DNA of 33,604 nucleotides from Halanaerobium sp. (lineage in GTDB: Bacteria > Bacillota > Halanaerobiia > Halanaerobiales > Halanaerobiaceae). The notes under the pieces were generated by a model. It had not been told where the DNA came from. It did no database searches and saw only the letters and a program-made list of their open reading frames with translations. Position numbers and translations under genes: made by a program. This document shows, in pieces, positions 15,228-23,976 of this stretch. Location of the stretch: positions 1-33,604 of the forward strand of contig QBLP01000003.1 in assembly GCA_003070825.1 (NCBI GenBank). Reading direction: 5' to 3'. Position 1 is the first letter of the stretch. Every line of letters begins with the position of its first letter.

Positions 15228-16955
15228 CTATTTGATTGAAATCTCTTCGACACTGCTCTGGTAGCCGTCATCATAACCAACCACAGTATTCGCATGGTCT
15301 AAATAGGGGTCACTGTAATTATCGACTGTCCAGATACCGCTATCATTATACTGAGTACTGTCAATGGCGGCTGAAAGTAAATAGCCCTGATCCAGAAGAT
15401 CTTTAACCGCCTCAATATCTGTATAATTATTAATCTGCAGATAATAAATTGGATAGTCAACCCGGTGAGCGGCAGCAGTTCTCCAGGCGGCTTCACTTCC
15501 CCAGCTTAAGTATTCGCTGTCATCAGCCGGCATCTCCTCCCAGCTGGCAGCACCAAGGTTGGCAAGCATCATCAAATTATCAGTATAATAACTACCTCCA
15601 TCCTGACCATCATTAACCAGCTGGTAAATGAAATCGGGACTCATCAGCTGGCTCTGATCTACACCACTTACAGAATCAGCACTTAGATCCCAGCCCTGAT
15701 CTCGAGCCTGATAAAAGCCAAGCATATAATAAACTGTACTCCAGGAAGCACAGGAGCCCTCAGTCCCCTGATTACCTACCGGAGGAAAATGCTGAGAAGC
15801 AGAGTGGTCAAGATTAGCTTCCCCGGCAACCTTGATTTCACCATCTCCCAATTCTGTACTGTCAAGAGTTTTAACTATTCCGCTTTCCAGAGCATCTTTC
15901 ATCTCTGCAGCAGAAAGTTCCTTTAAGCCTCTGCCAAAATCAGCAGCCGAATTGCTGCTGTTACTCTGAGCCCTGATGTTTTTCTCCCTTCTGCTCCTCC
16001 AGTCGGCCTCAGTATAATCCCTGACATATCTATCCAACCCGGAGCTGCTCAAAGCCTGAGCCGAAACACTGCTTTCAACCGTCACATTCATCGTGAAACT
16101 TTTCGAATTACCGGCTCCAATTTTCTCTGAGCTCAGATTGGAGCTGTAGGTATTATCCGGATTTGCGGGATAATCTGAGTACTCTTCTATCTCCCAGTTC
16201 TTTAAAAAGATATCACTTGTGCCTGAATTATTAATTGTGAAAGTTATTTCGCCACTTATCGGCAGCAGACTTGAGATGTCCAGAACAAGATTGTTGCCAG
16301 GGAAAGCTGAATCTCCAGCCTTATAATTTGCCTCTATATAATTCATGCTGCCGTCGTAGTCATAAGGAGCATCAGTTGGATAAAGTTTTTTCTCACCTTC
16401 AGCTGTCTCAAAGCTTATTTCTACATCCTCTCTGGAAGCTGCCTCGATTTCAAATACAGCCAGCGCTTCCGGCTGATACTGGTCCCGGGGTTCAATTAAG
16501 TATAAATCAAGATTATTGGCAATGGCGGCCTCATAACTAATATAGTGGGAACCGTCTTTAAAGGCACCCCAGCCTTCACCCCAGGAATTAATCAGCTTGA
16601 AGACTCCATTTTCATCTGTTTCCCCAGTGTTACTCTCGTCTTCTGCAACAAAAACCGCTGTTACCTCTTTGCGACTTGTATTATCTATATATTCCGGATT
16701 ATTGGTGCCGCTTAAATCTCCTTCCCAGTGGGAAAAATCGTGACCCTCGTCTGCAGCAGCCATTAATTTAGTAGTAGTCTGATCCTGTTCATCTTTGGTT
16801 ACCTCTCCTGACCCCTCTGTGCTGACAATAACATTACTGCTGCTGCCGGTGTCGGTTATTCCTGCATCACCTGCAATATCGCTTCCATTTGAACAGCCGG
16901 TCACTACACTTAACACTAATACAAATAAAACAATTAGTTTGAACTTTTTCTTCAT
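15228..16955 (-). CDS. Lipoprotein papain-like (C1A) peptidase with permuted domain order
   Basis: The 575-residue protein begins with a lipoprotein signal (VVTGC, C21), then an InlB/Flg_new-type repeat (about 41-106, FSHWEGDLSGTNNPE). The segment FKLINSWGEGWG follows, with N123 matching the catalytic Asn region of papain enzymes, then GSHYISYEA and an Ig-like beta region. Only after this comes the peptidase N-terminal half: oxyanion Q396 and nucleophile C402 (VGNQGTEGSCASW) and H554 (DHANTVVGYDD), with the protein ending at 575. In the normal order Asn follows His. Both breakpoints fall in the same His-to-Asn linker, so this looks like a circular permutation. Activity is plausible but unproven. 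A chagasin-like inhibitor gene follows by 19 bp. GGAGGT precedes the ATG by 12 bases. Confidence 0.85.
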   Translation of the reverse strand: MKKKFKLIVLFVLVLSVVTGCSNGSDIAGDAGITDTGSSSNVIVSTEGSGEVTKDEQDQTTTKLMAAADEGHDFSHWEGDLSGTNNPEYIDNTSRKEVTAVFVAEDESNTGETDENGVFKLINSWGEGWGAFKDGSHYISYEAAIANNLDLYLIEPRDQYQPEALAVFEIEAASREDVEISFETAEGEKKLYPTDAPYDYDGSMNYIEANYKAGDSAFPGNNLVLDISSLLPISGEITFTINNSGTSDIFLKNWEIEEYSDYPANPDNTYSSNLSSEKIGAGNSKSFTMNVTVESSVSAQALSSSGLDRYVRDYTEADWRSRREKNIRAQSNSSNSAADFGRGLKELSAAEMKDALESGIVKTLDSTELGDGEIKVAGEANLDHSASQHFPPVGNQGTEGSCASWSTVYYMLGFYQARDQGWDLSADSVSGVDQSQLMSPDFIYQLVNDGQDGGSYYTDNLMMLANLGAASWEEMPADDSEYLSWGSEAAWRTAAAHRVDYPIYYLQINNYTDIEAVKDLLDQGYLLSAAIDSTQYNDSGIWTVDNYSDPYLDHANTVVGYDDGYQSSVEEISIK

Positions 16956-17025
16956 TTACTAGTATATACCTCCATAGTTGATTTGATAGTATGACTCTAA
17001 ATATTGTATTTTTTGATACATATAT

Positions 17026-17054
17026 AAAAAGACTGTAGAGATATCTCTCTACAG
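17026..17054 (-). terminator. Terminator of the galT-gntR unit
   Basis: CTGTAGAG (17033-17040) pairs with CTCTACAG (17047-17054) over a six-base loop. On the minus strand the stem is followed by TCTTTTTATAT. It lies just downstream of gntR and upstream of the peptidase gene. Confidence 0.8.
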
Positions 17055-17069
17055 CCATAAATTTCTTTG

Positions 17070-17756
17070 CTACCTATTCTCTTTTTCAAAAACCGTAATT
17101 ATGCTCTGCCAGGCGGCCCGAATATGATCTTCGGCACACCGTCGGGCTCGATCGGCATCTCCGCTGGCAATTGCTTCGGCCAGCTCTTTATGCTCGGCTA
17201 AAAACTCCTGCATCCTGCCCTGGCGGGAAAAGCTGCTGCGCCGAAAGCGGGTGGCCTGTTCAAAAAGTGTGTCCAGAAACTTCTCCAGCCACTTATTATT
17301 GGAGGCTTCCTTAATTATCCGGTGAAAAGCGACATCAACCCGGATACAGCCCCGCTGGTCATTATGCTCAATGCAGTCTTCGAGCTCCTGGGTATATTCC
17401 TTTAGAAGCTCTTTCTGTTTTTCGTCAATATTCTGAGCGGCCAGATAAGCAGCCAGCCCCTCCAGCTCAGTTCTGAGCTGAAAAATATCGTCGATTTCCT
17501 TTTTTGTCTCAATTCCGGCCACAAAAACTCCCTGCTGGGGAATAATATTAATCAATTCCTCCTGCTCGAGCATCCTAAAGGCCTCTCTAACCGGAGTTCT
17601 GCTGACACTGAGCTCTTCGGCAATCTCCATCTCAGTGATTTTTTCTCCGATCATCAGCTCCCCCTTTAAGATTGCCTCTCTCAGCACCTTATAGACCTGT
17701 TTTCTTAAGGGTTCATAACTGTAAGAATCAATTGCATTTAAATTAAATTTACTCAT
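17070..17756 (-). CDS. GntR-family transcriptional regulator (FadR subfamily, FCD domain)
   Basis: This 228-residue regulator has an N-terminal winged helix (about 15-80, EMEIAEELSVSRTPVREAFRML and wing IIPQQGVFV) and a helical FCD effector domain (about 85-215). The FCD domain retains likely metal-binding residues in VDVAFHRII, AEHKEL and AEDHIRAA. FCD regulators bind small organic acids or sugar acids and usually repress neighbouring catabolic genes. ATG 17756 follows AAGGAAG. It is 22 bp downstream of galT on the same strand and is followed by a terminator, so it is the second gene of a galT operon. The effector and operator are not visible; nearby sugar genes are candidate targets. Confidence 0.9.
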   Translation of the reverse strand: MSKFNLNAIDSYSYEPLRKQVYKVLREAILKGELMIGEKITEMEIAEELSVSRTPVREAFRMLEQEELINIIPQQGVFVAGIETKKEIDDIFQLRTELEGLAAYLAAQNIDEKQKELLKEYTQELEDCIEHNDQRGCIRVDVAFHRIIKEASNNKWLEKFLDTLFEQATRFRRSSFSRQGRMQEFLAEHKELAEAIASGDADRARRCAEDHIRAAWQSIITVFEKENR

Positions 17757-17778
17757 ACTCTAACACTTCCTTCTTAGA

Positions 17779-19341
17779 TTATAGCTCTGAAGGCTCAATT
17801 CCCACACTCTCCAGGAACCGCTCAAAGCCCTTATATCCTATTGAATTATTCTTATAAACACCGGCGTCCTCAAGCACCCGGCTGAATTTATTAGCAACCT
17901 CGACTTCTACAACTTTCTCGGCTTCTTCTTCACTTAAATTGATTCCATACTCCTTTTTCAGCTCCGCAATCCAGTCTAAGTGTTTTTCCAGACCTTCCTT
18001 TGCTTTTAGCTCTTCCAGCTCCAGATCACCACTTAGATAACTTGAAATCCAGTTCAGCTCTTTCTTCAGACGGCCGGGCAGAATAGCTCTTCCCATAACC
18101 TCGATCAGGCCGATATTTTCCTTTTTAATGTGGTGTAAATCTGCATGGGGATGAAAAATTCCGGCTGGATATTCTTCACTCTTCCGGTTATTTCTGAGCA
18201 CCAGATCCAGCTCATAGACTCCATCCTTTTTACGGGCAATAGGAGTAATTGTGTTGTGGGCCTTCTGTTTGCCTCCAACCTGAGAAAAAGCTAGAATATC
18301 AAGATCCGGGTCAGAATACTGACGCCAGTTTTCTAAAATTTTGGCGGCCAGATTGATAATATCTTCTCTCACTTCAGCTTTGAGGCGGATCACTGACATC
18401 GGCCACTTAACCCGGCTGATTTCAACCTCGGGAAAGGTTGGATGCTGATAAAATTCTTCCGCCTCTGCCTCTTCCATCGGGAAGATATGACGGCCTCCCT
18501 GGTAGTGGTCATGGTTTAAGATTGAACCACCAACCAGCGGCAGATCGGCATTGGAGCCGATAAAATAGTGAGGCAGCTGGTCGATAAAGTCCAGCAGCAC
18601 GGCAAAAGTATTTTTATCGATCTGCATTGGAATATGTTCTTTATGGAAAACTATACAGTGTTCATTGTAGTAAACATAAGGAGAATACTGTAAAAACCAG
18701 TCTTCATTCTGCAGTTTTAAAGGTACAACCCGGTGATTCTGACGGGCTGGATGACTGAAAGTTCCAGGATAACCAACATTCTCCAGACAGAGATAGCACT
18801 TCGGATAATTGCTCTGCGGCTCTTCCTTGGCTTTTGCAATCTCATCCGGATCCTTTTCCGGTTTGGATAAATTAATAGTAATCTCAATCTGACCGTAGTC
18901 ACTTTCGGCCTTCCAGTTTAAATCTCTGGCAATCCTGGCCTGACGAATATAATTGCTGGCTTTAGCAAAATGATAATACTCATTGGTCGCCCTTTTGATT
19001 CCTTCTTTTTCGGCGGTCTCATAAAAGCGGCGTCCAATCTCAGACTGGCGGGGTGTCATTGCTCCCATGATTCTGGTATCCAGAAGATCTCTTTCTGTAA
19101 CTCGATCCTCAATCAGTCCCTTTTCAACTGCAAAATCAAGCAGAGGATCCAGTAAAACCTGCGGCTCAGCCGGAACTTCAAAATCATCTTCAGTTAAAGC
19201 CGGCTCCGGGCTCTCCTTAATTTCCAAAATATCTCTGATCTGATTGCGGGCTGCCACTCGATCCCAGTCACCCAGCAGATCATTGACCTCTCCATATACC
19301 AGTAACTTTTCTATTAGCTGATTAACTTTTCCTATCTCCAC
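17779..19341 (-). CDS. galT: UDP-glucose-hexose-1-phosphate uridylyltransferase, class II
   Basis: GalT exchanges UMP between UDP-glucose and galactose-1-phosphate in the Leloir pathway. The 520-residue protein matches the Firmicutes-type class II enzyme: N-terminal TPRQSEIGRRFYETAEKEGI, CYLCLENVGYPGTFSHPARQNH, YNEHCIVFHKEHIPM and GGSILNHDHYQGG with the active-site His residues, and C-terminal AGIFHPHADLHHIKKENIGL. The start is GTG at 19341, seven bases after AGGAGG. It is followed 22 bp later by a GntR regulator. No galK or galE is present in the window, so it either works with genes elsewhere or serves another hexose-phosphate route. Confidence 0.95.
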   Translation of the reverse strand: MEIGKVNQLIEKLLVYGEVNDLLGDWDRVAARNQIRDILEIKESPEPALTEDDFEVPAEPQVLLDPLLDFAVEKGLIEDRVTERDLLDTRIMGAMTPRQSEIGRRFYETAEKEGIKRATNEYYHFAKASNYIRQARIARDLNWKAESDYGQIEITINLSKPEKDPDEIAKAKEEPQSNYPKCYLCLENVGYPGTFSHPARQNHRVVPLKLQNEDWFLQYSPYVYYNEHCIVFHKEHIPMQIDKNTFAVLLDFIDQLPHYFIGSNADLPLVGGSILNHDHYQGGRHIFPMEEAEAEEFYQHPTFPEVEISRVKWPMSVIRLKAEVREDIINLAAKILENWRQYSDPDLDILAFSQVGGKQKAHNTITPIARKKDGVYELDLVLRNNRKSEEYPAGIFHPHADLHHIKKENIGLIEVMGRAILPGRLKKELNWISSYLSGDLELEELKAKEGLEKHLDWIAELKKEYGINLSEEEAEKVVEVEVANKFSRVLEDAGVYKNNSIGYKGFERFLESVGIEPSEL

Positions 19342-19492
19342 AATTCAACCTCCTGTCAGTAATGACTGTAAAAATCAAATTCTTTTAGTTAGCAAATTAG
19401 TTTTAATGAGCTTAAAAATCTTATTGTTATTATTGTATTTGATTTCAGCCAAAAAATCCAGTTATCTGAAGAAATTTATGTGAAAAACTATA

Positions 19493-20485
19493 CTAAAGCT
19501 TAACAATCACATCTTCTGCAGCCGATCTGCGCATGGCATCCATGACCTCAAGATTGGCATATGTTTCCTCTTCTATCTTCAGCGGTACCTCTTCCTCATA
19601 GAGCAGAGCTCTGGCAAAGGCTTCCACTTCCAGCCGGTACTGTTCTCCAGTTTCAACCGGTATTCTCTCTACCTCACCATTTTTGTCCAGCAGAAAATAA
19701 TTATCCTCCAGCCAGGAGAAAAAGCCGGGAATTCTAATTATGCCTTCAGTTCCAACAACTTCGAGGTCCTGCTCGTTATAGGAATTAAGGCTGTAATAGA
19801 GGCTGGCAAATGCTCCACCTTCAAAATAGAGAGTGGCACTACCGCTTAAGTCAACTCCCTCAGCCGTTTCTTTTTGAAAGAAGTTGGCAACTTTGCTCGG
19901 CATGCCGTTCATCAAATAGCGAGAAACATTAACTGTATAGCAGCCGATATCATTTAAGGCTCCTCCATCCAGCTCCGGACTGAGGCGGATATCACCGGTG
20001 CGGTCACTAATATCAAAAGCAAAATTACTTTTGATCTCCTTAATCTCACCAATAACACCATCGTCAACCATTTCCTTAAGCTTAATCACAAAGGGCTGAA
20101 AGCGGTACATAAAGGCTTCCATCAGTTTAACCCCGTTGTTCTCAGCCGCTGTAAACATCTCTTCTGCTTCTTTTTTACTCTTGCCGGAAAGTGGTTTTTC
20201 ACATAAAATATGCTTACCTGCTTCTGCTGCCTTGATGGTCCACTCTTTGTGTAAACCATTTGGCAGTGGAATATAAACCGCCTCAATTTCTTCGTCTGCC
20301 AGCAACTTATCGTAATCATCATAATAAACTGCAGCCCCAAATTCTTCCGCAAAATCAGCTGCTTTTTCCTTACTCCGGCTGGCAACAGCATGTAATTCTG
20401 AATTATCTGCTCCCAGAATTCCCGGAATAACTGCCTTACGTGCTATATTGGCACAACCTAAAATCCCCCATTTAATTTTTTTCAT
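19493..20485 (-). CDS. Gfo/Idh/MocA-family NAD(P)-dependent oxidoreductase
   Basis: Enzymes of this family oxidise or reduce sugars, inositols and sugar derivatives. The 330-residue protein has an N-terminal Rossmann fold (GILGCANIARKA, residues 7-18), the family signature CEKPLSG (E96-K97-P98) and the substrate-site segment GGALNDIGCYTVNV (D179). I start at ATG 20485, ten bases after AGGAG; TTG at 20491 is in frame but too close to the ribosome site. It lies about 250 bp downstream of a CUT1 sugar transporter with a terminator between, so it has its own transcription unit but probably acts on the same or a related sugar. Exact substrate unknown. Confidence 0.88.
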   Translation of the reverse strand: MKKIKWGILGCANIARKAVIPGILGADNSELHAVASRSKEKAADFAEEFGAAVYYDDYDKLLADEEIEAVYIPLPNGLHKEWTIKAAEAGKHILCEKPLSGKSKKEAEEMFTAAENNGVKLMEAFMYRFQPFVIKLKEMVDDGVIGEIKEIKSNFAFDISDRTGDIRLSPELDGGALNDIGCYTVNVSRYLMNGMPSKVANFFQKETAEGVDLSGSATLYFEGGAFASLYYSLNSYNEQDLEVVGTEGIIRIPGFFSWLEDNYFLLDKNGEVERIPVETGEQYRLEVEAFARALLYEEEVPLKIEEETYANLEVMDAMRRSAAEDVIVKL

Positions 20486-20640
20486 TAGCAAATCACTCCT
20501 CTAAAATTTAAATAATCCAAAAACAGCTTTTTATACAATTTATTTTAAGCTATTTCTCTATAATATTTCTTTCTCGAAAAAAGATGTAATCCCTTTTAAA
20601 ATAAACAGAATTTGAGCTGTTCAAGATCAGCAGAGTCTAT

Positions 20641-20673
20641 AAAGATAAAACTCAGCCTGAATTAAGACTGAGT
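20641..20673 (-). terminator. Terminator of the sugar ABC operon
   Basis: On the minus strand ACTCAGTCT pairs with AGGCTGAGT (one wobble, loop TAATTC) and is followed by TTTATCTTT. It lies about 65 bp past the stop of the second permease gene. Confidence 0.75.
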
Positions 20674-20737
20674 ATATCTAATTTTTCTATTTAATTTTTC
20701 TACTTTAATTTTCATTCTTATATTTTAAAACTATAAT

Positions 20738-21562
20738 TTAACCCTTAACAGATCCAGCCAGCATACCTTTAATAAAGTATTTGCCAAAGAAAATGTAAAC
20801 TAAAAGTGTGGGCAGAGCAGTCAGTAAAGCAGCCGCCATCTGTACATTCCACTCTACAACCTGGCTTCCAGCAAGATTAACTAAAGCTACTGTAATCGGC
20901 TGACTCTGAGTCTTAGTCAATGTTACAGCAAAGAGAAATTCGTTCCAGATATTTGTAAACTGCCAGATGAAAACAACAACAAAAGAAGGAATAGAAATAG
21001 GAAAAAAGATGTGGCGATAAATACTGAAAATATTTGCTCCATCAACCTTTGCTGCCTCTGTCAGTGCATCCGGTACATCTTTGTAATAATTTCTAAACAT
21101 CAGGGTTGTAATCGGCAGTCCGTAAACAACATGGACTAAAATCAAACCAGGAATTGAGCCGTAAAGCCCGATAGACTGCATAAAAAGCACCAGTGGAAAT
21201 AAAACACTCTGGTAGGGGATAAACATTCCAAATAAAATTAAAGCAAAAAGTATATCAGAGCCCTTAAACTTCCAGTGAGATAAAACATAACCATTTAAAG
21301 ATCCCAGCATGGCGGAAATAAGAGTAGCAGGAATCACAAGATAGAAACTGTTTATAACATTGGGAGCCAGTTCTTTAGCAGCCTGCAAAAAACCACCAAA
21401 AGAATAGTCAACAGGAAGCTGCCACATTGTTTTAATCGAAACATTTGAAAAACTTTTTAAACTGGTAGATAAAAGCACATACATCGGCACCAGAAAAAAT
21501 ACAGCAAATAATATTAGAGTCAGATAAGTAAGAACCTTCTCTTTTGTTGTTTTTTTATTCAT
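20738..21562 (-). CDS. CUT1 sugar ABC transporter permease (MalG-like)
   Basis: This 274-residue membrane protein is the second permease of a carbohydrate uptake ABC transporter. It has about six hydrophobic segments and the coupling motif EAAKVDGANIFSIYRHIFFP, which docks on the ATPase. The N-terminal TM1 with FLVPMYVLLSTSLKS is typical of MalG-like subunits. ATG 21562 follows AAGGAGG and overlaps the stop of the first permease by four bases (ATGA), so the two are translationally coupled. A terminator follows. No ATPase gene is nearby; such systems often use one shared MsmX/MsiK-type ATPase encoded elsewhere. Confidence 0.93.
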   Translation of the reverse strand: MNKKTTKEKVLTYLTLILFAVFFLVPMYVLLSTSLKSFSNVSIKTMWQLPVDYSFGGFLQAAKELAPNVINSFYLVIPATLISAMLGSLNGYVLSHWKFKGSDILFALILFGMFIPYQSVLFPLVLFMQSIGLYGSIPGLILVHVVYGLPITTLMFRNYYKDVPDALTEAAKVDGANIFSIYRHIFFPISIPSFVVVFIWQFTNIWNEFLFAVTLTKTQSQPITVALVNLAGSQVVEWNVQMAAALLTALPTLLVYIFFGKYFIKGMLAGSVKG

Positions 21563-22485
21563 TGGCCATCCTCCTTAAAGCTGTTAACCAGATAAGGTAT
21601 TATGAGCACTCCTACCATAGCTAATAATACAATTGCAATAGCCGAACCGGTTGAATAACGATTGGATCTAAAAGTTGCTTCAAACATATAGATTGCAGGT
21701 ATATCTGTTACATTATTTGGACCACTACCTGTCATCGAATAGATTAAAGCAAAGGCTTTAAGGGATACATGAGCCAGAATGATAATAGCCGAAAGTGTAA
21801 TCGGCTTCTGGATCGGAAATAGTATTTGAGTAAAAACCTGCCACTTACTGGCACCATCAATTCTTGCTGCCTCAATCAGCTGCTGATCAATACCGCGCAG
21901 ACCAGCCAGCCACATGGCCATTGTATAACCAGAAAACTGCCAGACAGCTGCAACAATTACAGCAATCAGGGCCACATTAAAATTTAGGAAGCTGAAGGTA
22001 CTGGTAAACCATCCCCACTGTAAACTCTCAAGACCCAACCGCTCGAAAAGAAGATTTATTCCACGAGGGTCATTAGGTAGACGGCCTGGAGAAAAGATCC
22101 AGCGCCAGACAGTACCAGTCACAACAAAAGAAATCGCCATTGGAAACAGAAAAAGATTTTGAAAAAAGTAGTTCCCTTTTGGTTTATTATTTAAAAGTAC
22201 AGATAATAAAATACCGATTACCAGACAGCCAAGAATAAAAAAGAGAGTAAAATAGAGTGTATTCCAGAGATCAGTCTGGAATCTTTCTTCCTGAAAAAGA
22301 CTAATATAATTTTCTAAACCCACATAATCTTCTGCTTTCATGATAAATTTTCTAAAAGTATCCCAGTCCAATAATGATATTCGAATACTGCGCCCAATAA
22401 ACCCATAGACAAAAATAGCCAGAGTAATCAGGGAAGGTGATAAAAGAGCTAGTGAAGTTAGAGACTCTTTATGTTTTCTTTTCAT
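21559..22485 (-). CDS. CUT1 sugar ABC transporter permease (MalF-like)
   Basis: This 308-residue membrane protein is the first permease of the sugar ABC transporter. It carries the coupling motif EAARIDGASKWQVFTQILFP and an N-terminal helix ALLSPSLITLAIFVYGFIG characteristic of MalF-like subunits. The sequence around GTVWRWIFSPGRLPNDPRGIN resembles permeases of glucose/mannose-type transporters. ATG 22485 follows GGAGTGA. It lies 110 bp downstream of the binding-protein gene, with a stable hairpin in the gap, and overlaps the next permease by four bases. The complex sits in the cytoplasmic membrane. Confidence 0.93.
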   Translation of the reverse strand: MKRKHKESLTSLALLSPSLITLAIFVYGFIGRSIRISLLDWDTFRKFIMKAEDYVGLENYISLFQEERFQTDLWNTLYFTLFFILGCLVIGILLSVLLNNKPKGNYFFQNLFLFPMAISFVVTGTVWRWIFSPGRLPNDPRGINLLFERLGLESLQWGWFTSTFSFLNFNVALIAVIVAAVWQFSGYTMAMWLAGLRGIDQQLIEAARIDGASKWQVFTQILFPIQKPITLSAIIILAHVSLKAFALIYSMTGSGPNNVTDIPAIYMFEATFRSNRYSTGSAIAIVLLAMVGVLIIPYLVNSFKEDGQ

Positions 22486-22500
22486 ATTATATCACTCCAT

Positions 22501-22538
22501 AAAAATCTTCCCCTCCTCAATTGCTTAAGGAGGGGAGG
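22501..22538 (-). terminator. Intercistronic hairpin (partial terminator or mRNA stabiliser)
   Basis: CTTCCCCTCCT (22507-22517) pairs with AGGAGGGGAGG (22528-22538), an 11-bp GC-rich stem, followed on the minus strand by ATTTTTATG. It sits between the binding-protein gene and the permease genes of one operon. There it would reduce read-through or protect the upstream mRNA, giving more binding protein than permease. Confidence 0.7.
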
Positions 22539-22595
22539 TATTTTTGCAAATCCTGGTTGATTAACCACTAAATTTTTTGCTTTACCAGGTTTCCT

Positions 22596-23855
22596 TTATC
22601 TTACATATTCTGCCATATCTTTTTGGAATTCTTCAAAAGAACCCTCAACATCTCCAGTAGTAACTAAACCATTAATGTTATCATTAAGAGCAGTGATAAA
22701 GCCCTCTGGAGCTGCAGAACCATGAGCAATAGAAGGAGTAAGAGTATTTTCTGCAAAATCATTCATGGAATCTGTTAGATAAGCATCATATTTACTCTTA
22801 TCTGCATCCAAACGGGCAGGAATTGAACCCTTAATAGGATTAAAGGTATCCTGTCCTTCCAGAGAAGCAACAGTTTTTAACCATTTTTTAGCGTTTTCTG
22901 GATGTGGTGCACCTTTAGGCAGGCCAAAGGTATCAGTAACTACCATAAATGTGCCTTCTGTACCGGGAACTGCCTGCCAGCCAAATTCTTTACCAGGTCT
23001 CCAGCCTAATGTCTTTAAATATCCTTCTGCCCAGTCACCCATAATATTAAAGGCAGCTTCTCCATTTTGAACCAGCTGAGTGGCATCCTGCCAGGTAAGA
23101 GCAGAGTGATCTTCGTTAACATACTGCATTAATTTATCAAAGTAAACCATTGCCTCTTTAATTCTGGGATCATCAGCAGCAGTTTCTCCATTCCAGAGTC
23201 CATTATAACCTTCAGCACCAAGTTTGGCTACCAGAATCGTCTCAAAGATATGAGTTGCTGTCCATTTATTGGTATCTCCAAGAGCAAGTGGTATAACATC
23301 AGTTTTAGATAAGTCTTCTAATACTGTCAAAAAGCTTTCCATATCAGTTGGAGGTTCAATATTATATTCTTCAAGTACCTGCTTGTTGGAGAACATTACA
23401 TTACCGCGATGGACATCAAGCGGTACAGCATAAATTTCTCCCTCATAACTTGTCATCTCAAGTATCTGCTGATTAAATTTGTCTTTAACTCCCCATTCTT
23501 CCAGCAGTCCGGTAATCGGCTCCATCATACCAGTTTCAACATAAGTATTAATTAATTCTGCTCCACCGTGAACCTGGAATGAATCTGGAGGGTTTCCTCC
23601 TACCATTCTGGTCTTTAGTACAGCTTTTGCATTGGCACCTGCACCTCCAGCAACTGTAGCATTAATGACTTCAATGTTGGGATAATTTTCATTAAAAACA
23701 TCAATCAAAGCATTGAGCCCCTCTTCTTCTCCACCACCGGTCCACCAGCTGAAAATTTCTACTTCCTCATCCTGAGCCATTGCTGAAAAACTGAAGACAA
23801 AAAGCAAAGCCACCATTACCATTACACTCAACAAAGCACTTTTTTTCAATAACAT
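22596..23855 (-). CDS. Sugar ABC transporter substrate-binding protein (CUT1)
   Basis: This 419-residue extracytoplasmic protein captures a sugar and delivers it to the MalF/MalG-like permeases encoded downstream. It has a Sec signal peptide (about 1-27, FSFSAMAQ) without a lipobox cysteine, then a family-1 binding-protein fold beginning VEIFSWWTGGGEEEGLNALI. Segments such as AVLKTRMVGGNPPDSFQVHG and PLDVHRGNVMFSNK resemble glucose/mannose-type binding proteins, so a monosaccharide substrate is a reasonable guess. How it is anchored without a lipid is unclear. ATG 23855 follows GGAGGAC. It is the first gene of the operon, behind an extended -10 promoter. Confidence 0.92.
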   Translation of the reverse strand: MLLKKSALLSVMVMVALLFVFSFSAMAQDEEVEIFSWWTGGGEEEGLNALIDVFNENYPNIEVINATVAGGAGANAKAVLKTRMVGGNPPDSFQVHGGAELINTYVETGMMEPITGLLEEWGVKDKFNQQILEMTSYEGEIYAVPLDVHRGNVMFSNKQVLEEYNIEPPTDMESFLTVLEDLSKTDVIPLALGDTNKWTATHIFETILVAKLGAEGYNGLWNGETAADDPRIKEAMVYFDKLMQYVNEDHSALTWQDATQLVQNGEAAFNIMGDWAEGYLKTLGWRPGKEFGWQAVPGTEGTFMVVTDTFGLPKGAPHPENAKKWLKTVASLEGQDTFNPIKGSIPARLDADKSKYDAYLTDSMNDFAENTLTPSIAHGSAAPEGFITALNDNINGLVTTGDVEGSFEEFQKDMAEYVR

Positions 23856-23976
23856 TTTTTGTCCTCCTTATTTTTTTATTCAGACTTTAACAAATGTTAA
23901 AATAAAATCTCAATTTACGACTATCCTGATACCACCCCCACTGAGCGAATTTTCTGATTTTTAAAATTTCACTAAA

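Noticed and set aside
15299..16540. Other-frame and opposite-strand open frames across the peptidase gene
   Set aside because: Composition and lack of ribosome sites mark them as shadows; the main frame has continuous domain matches.
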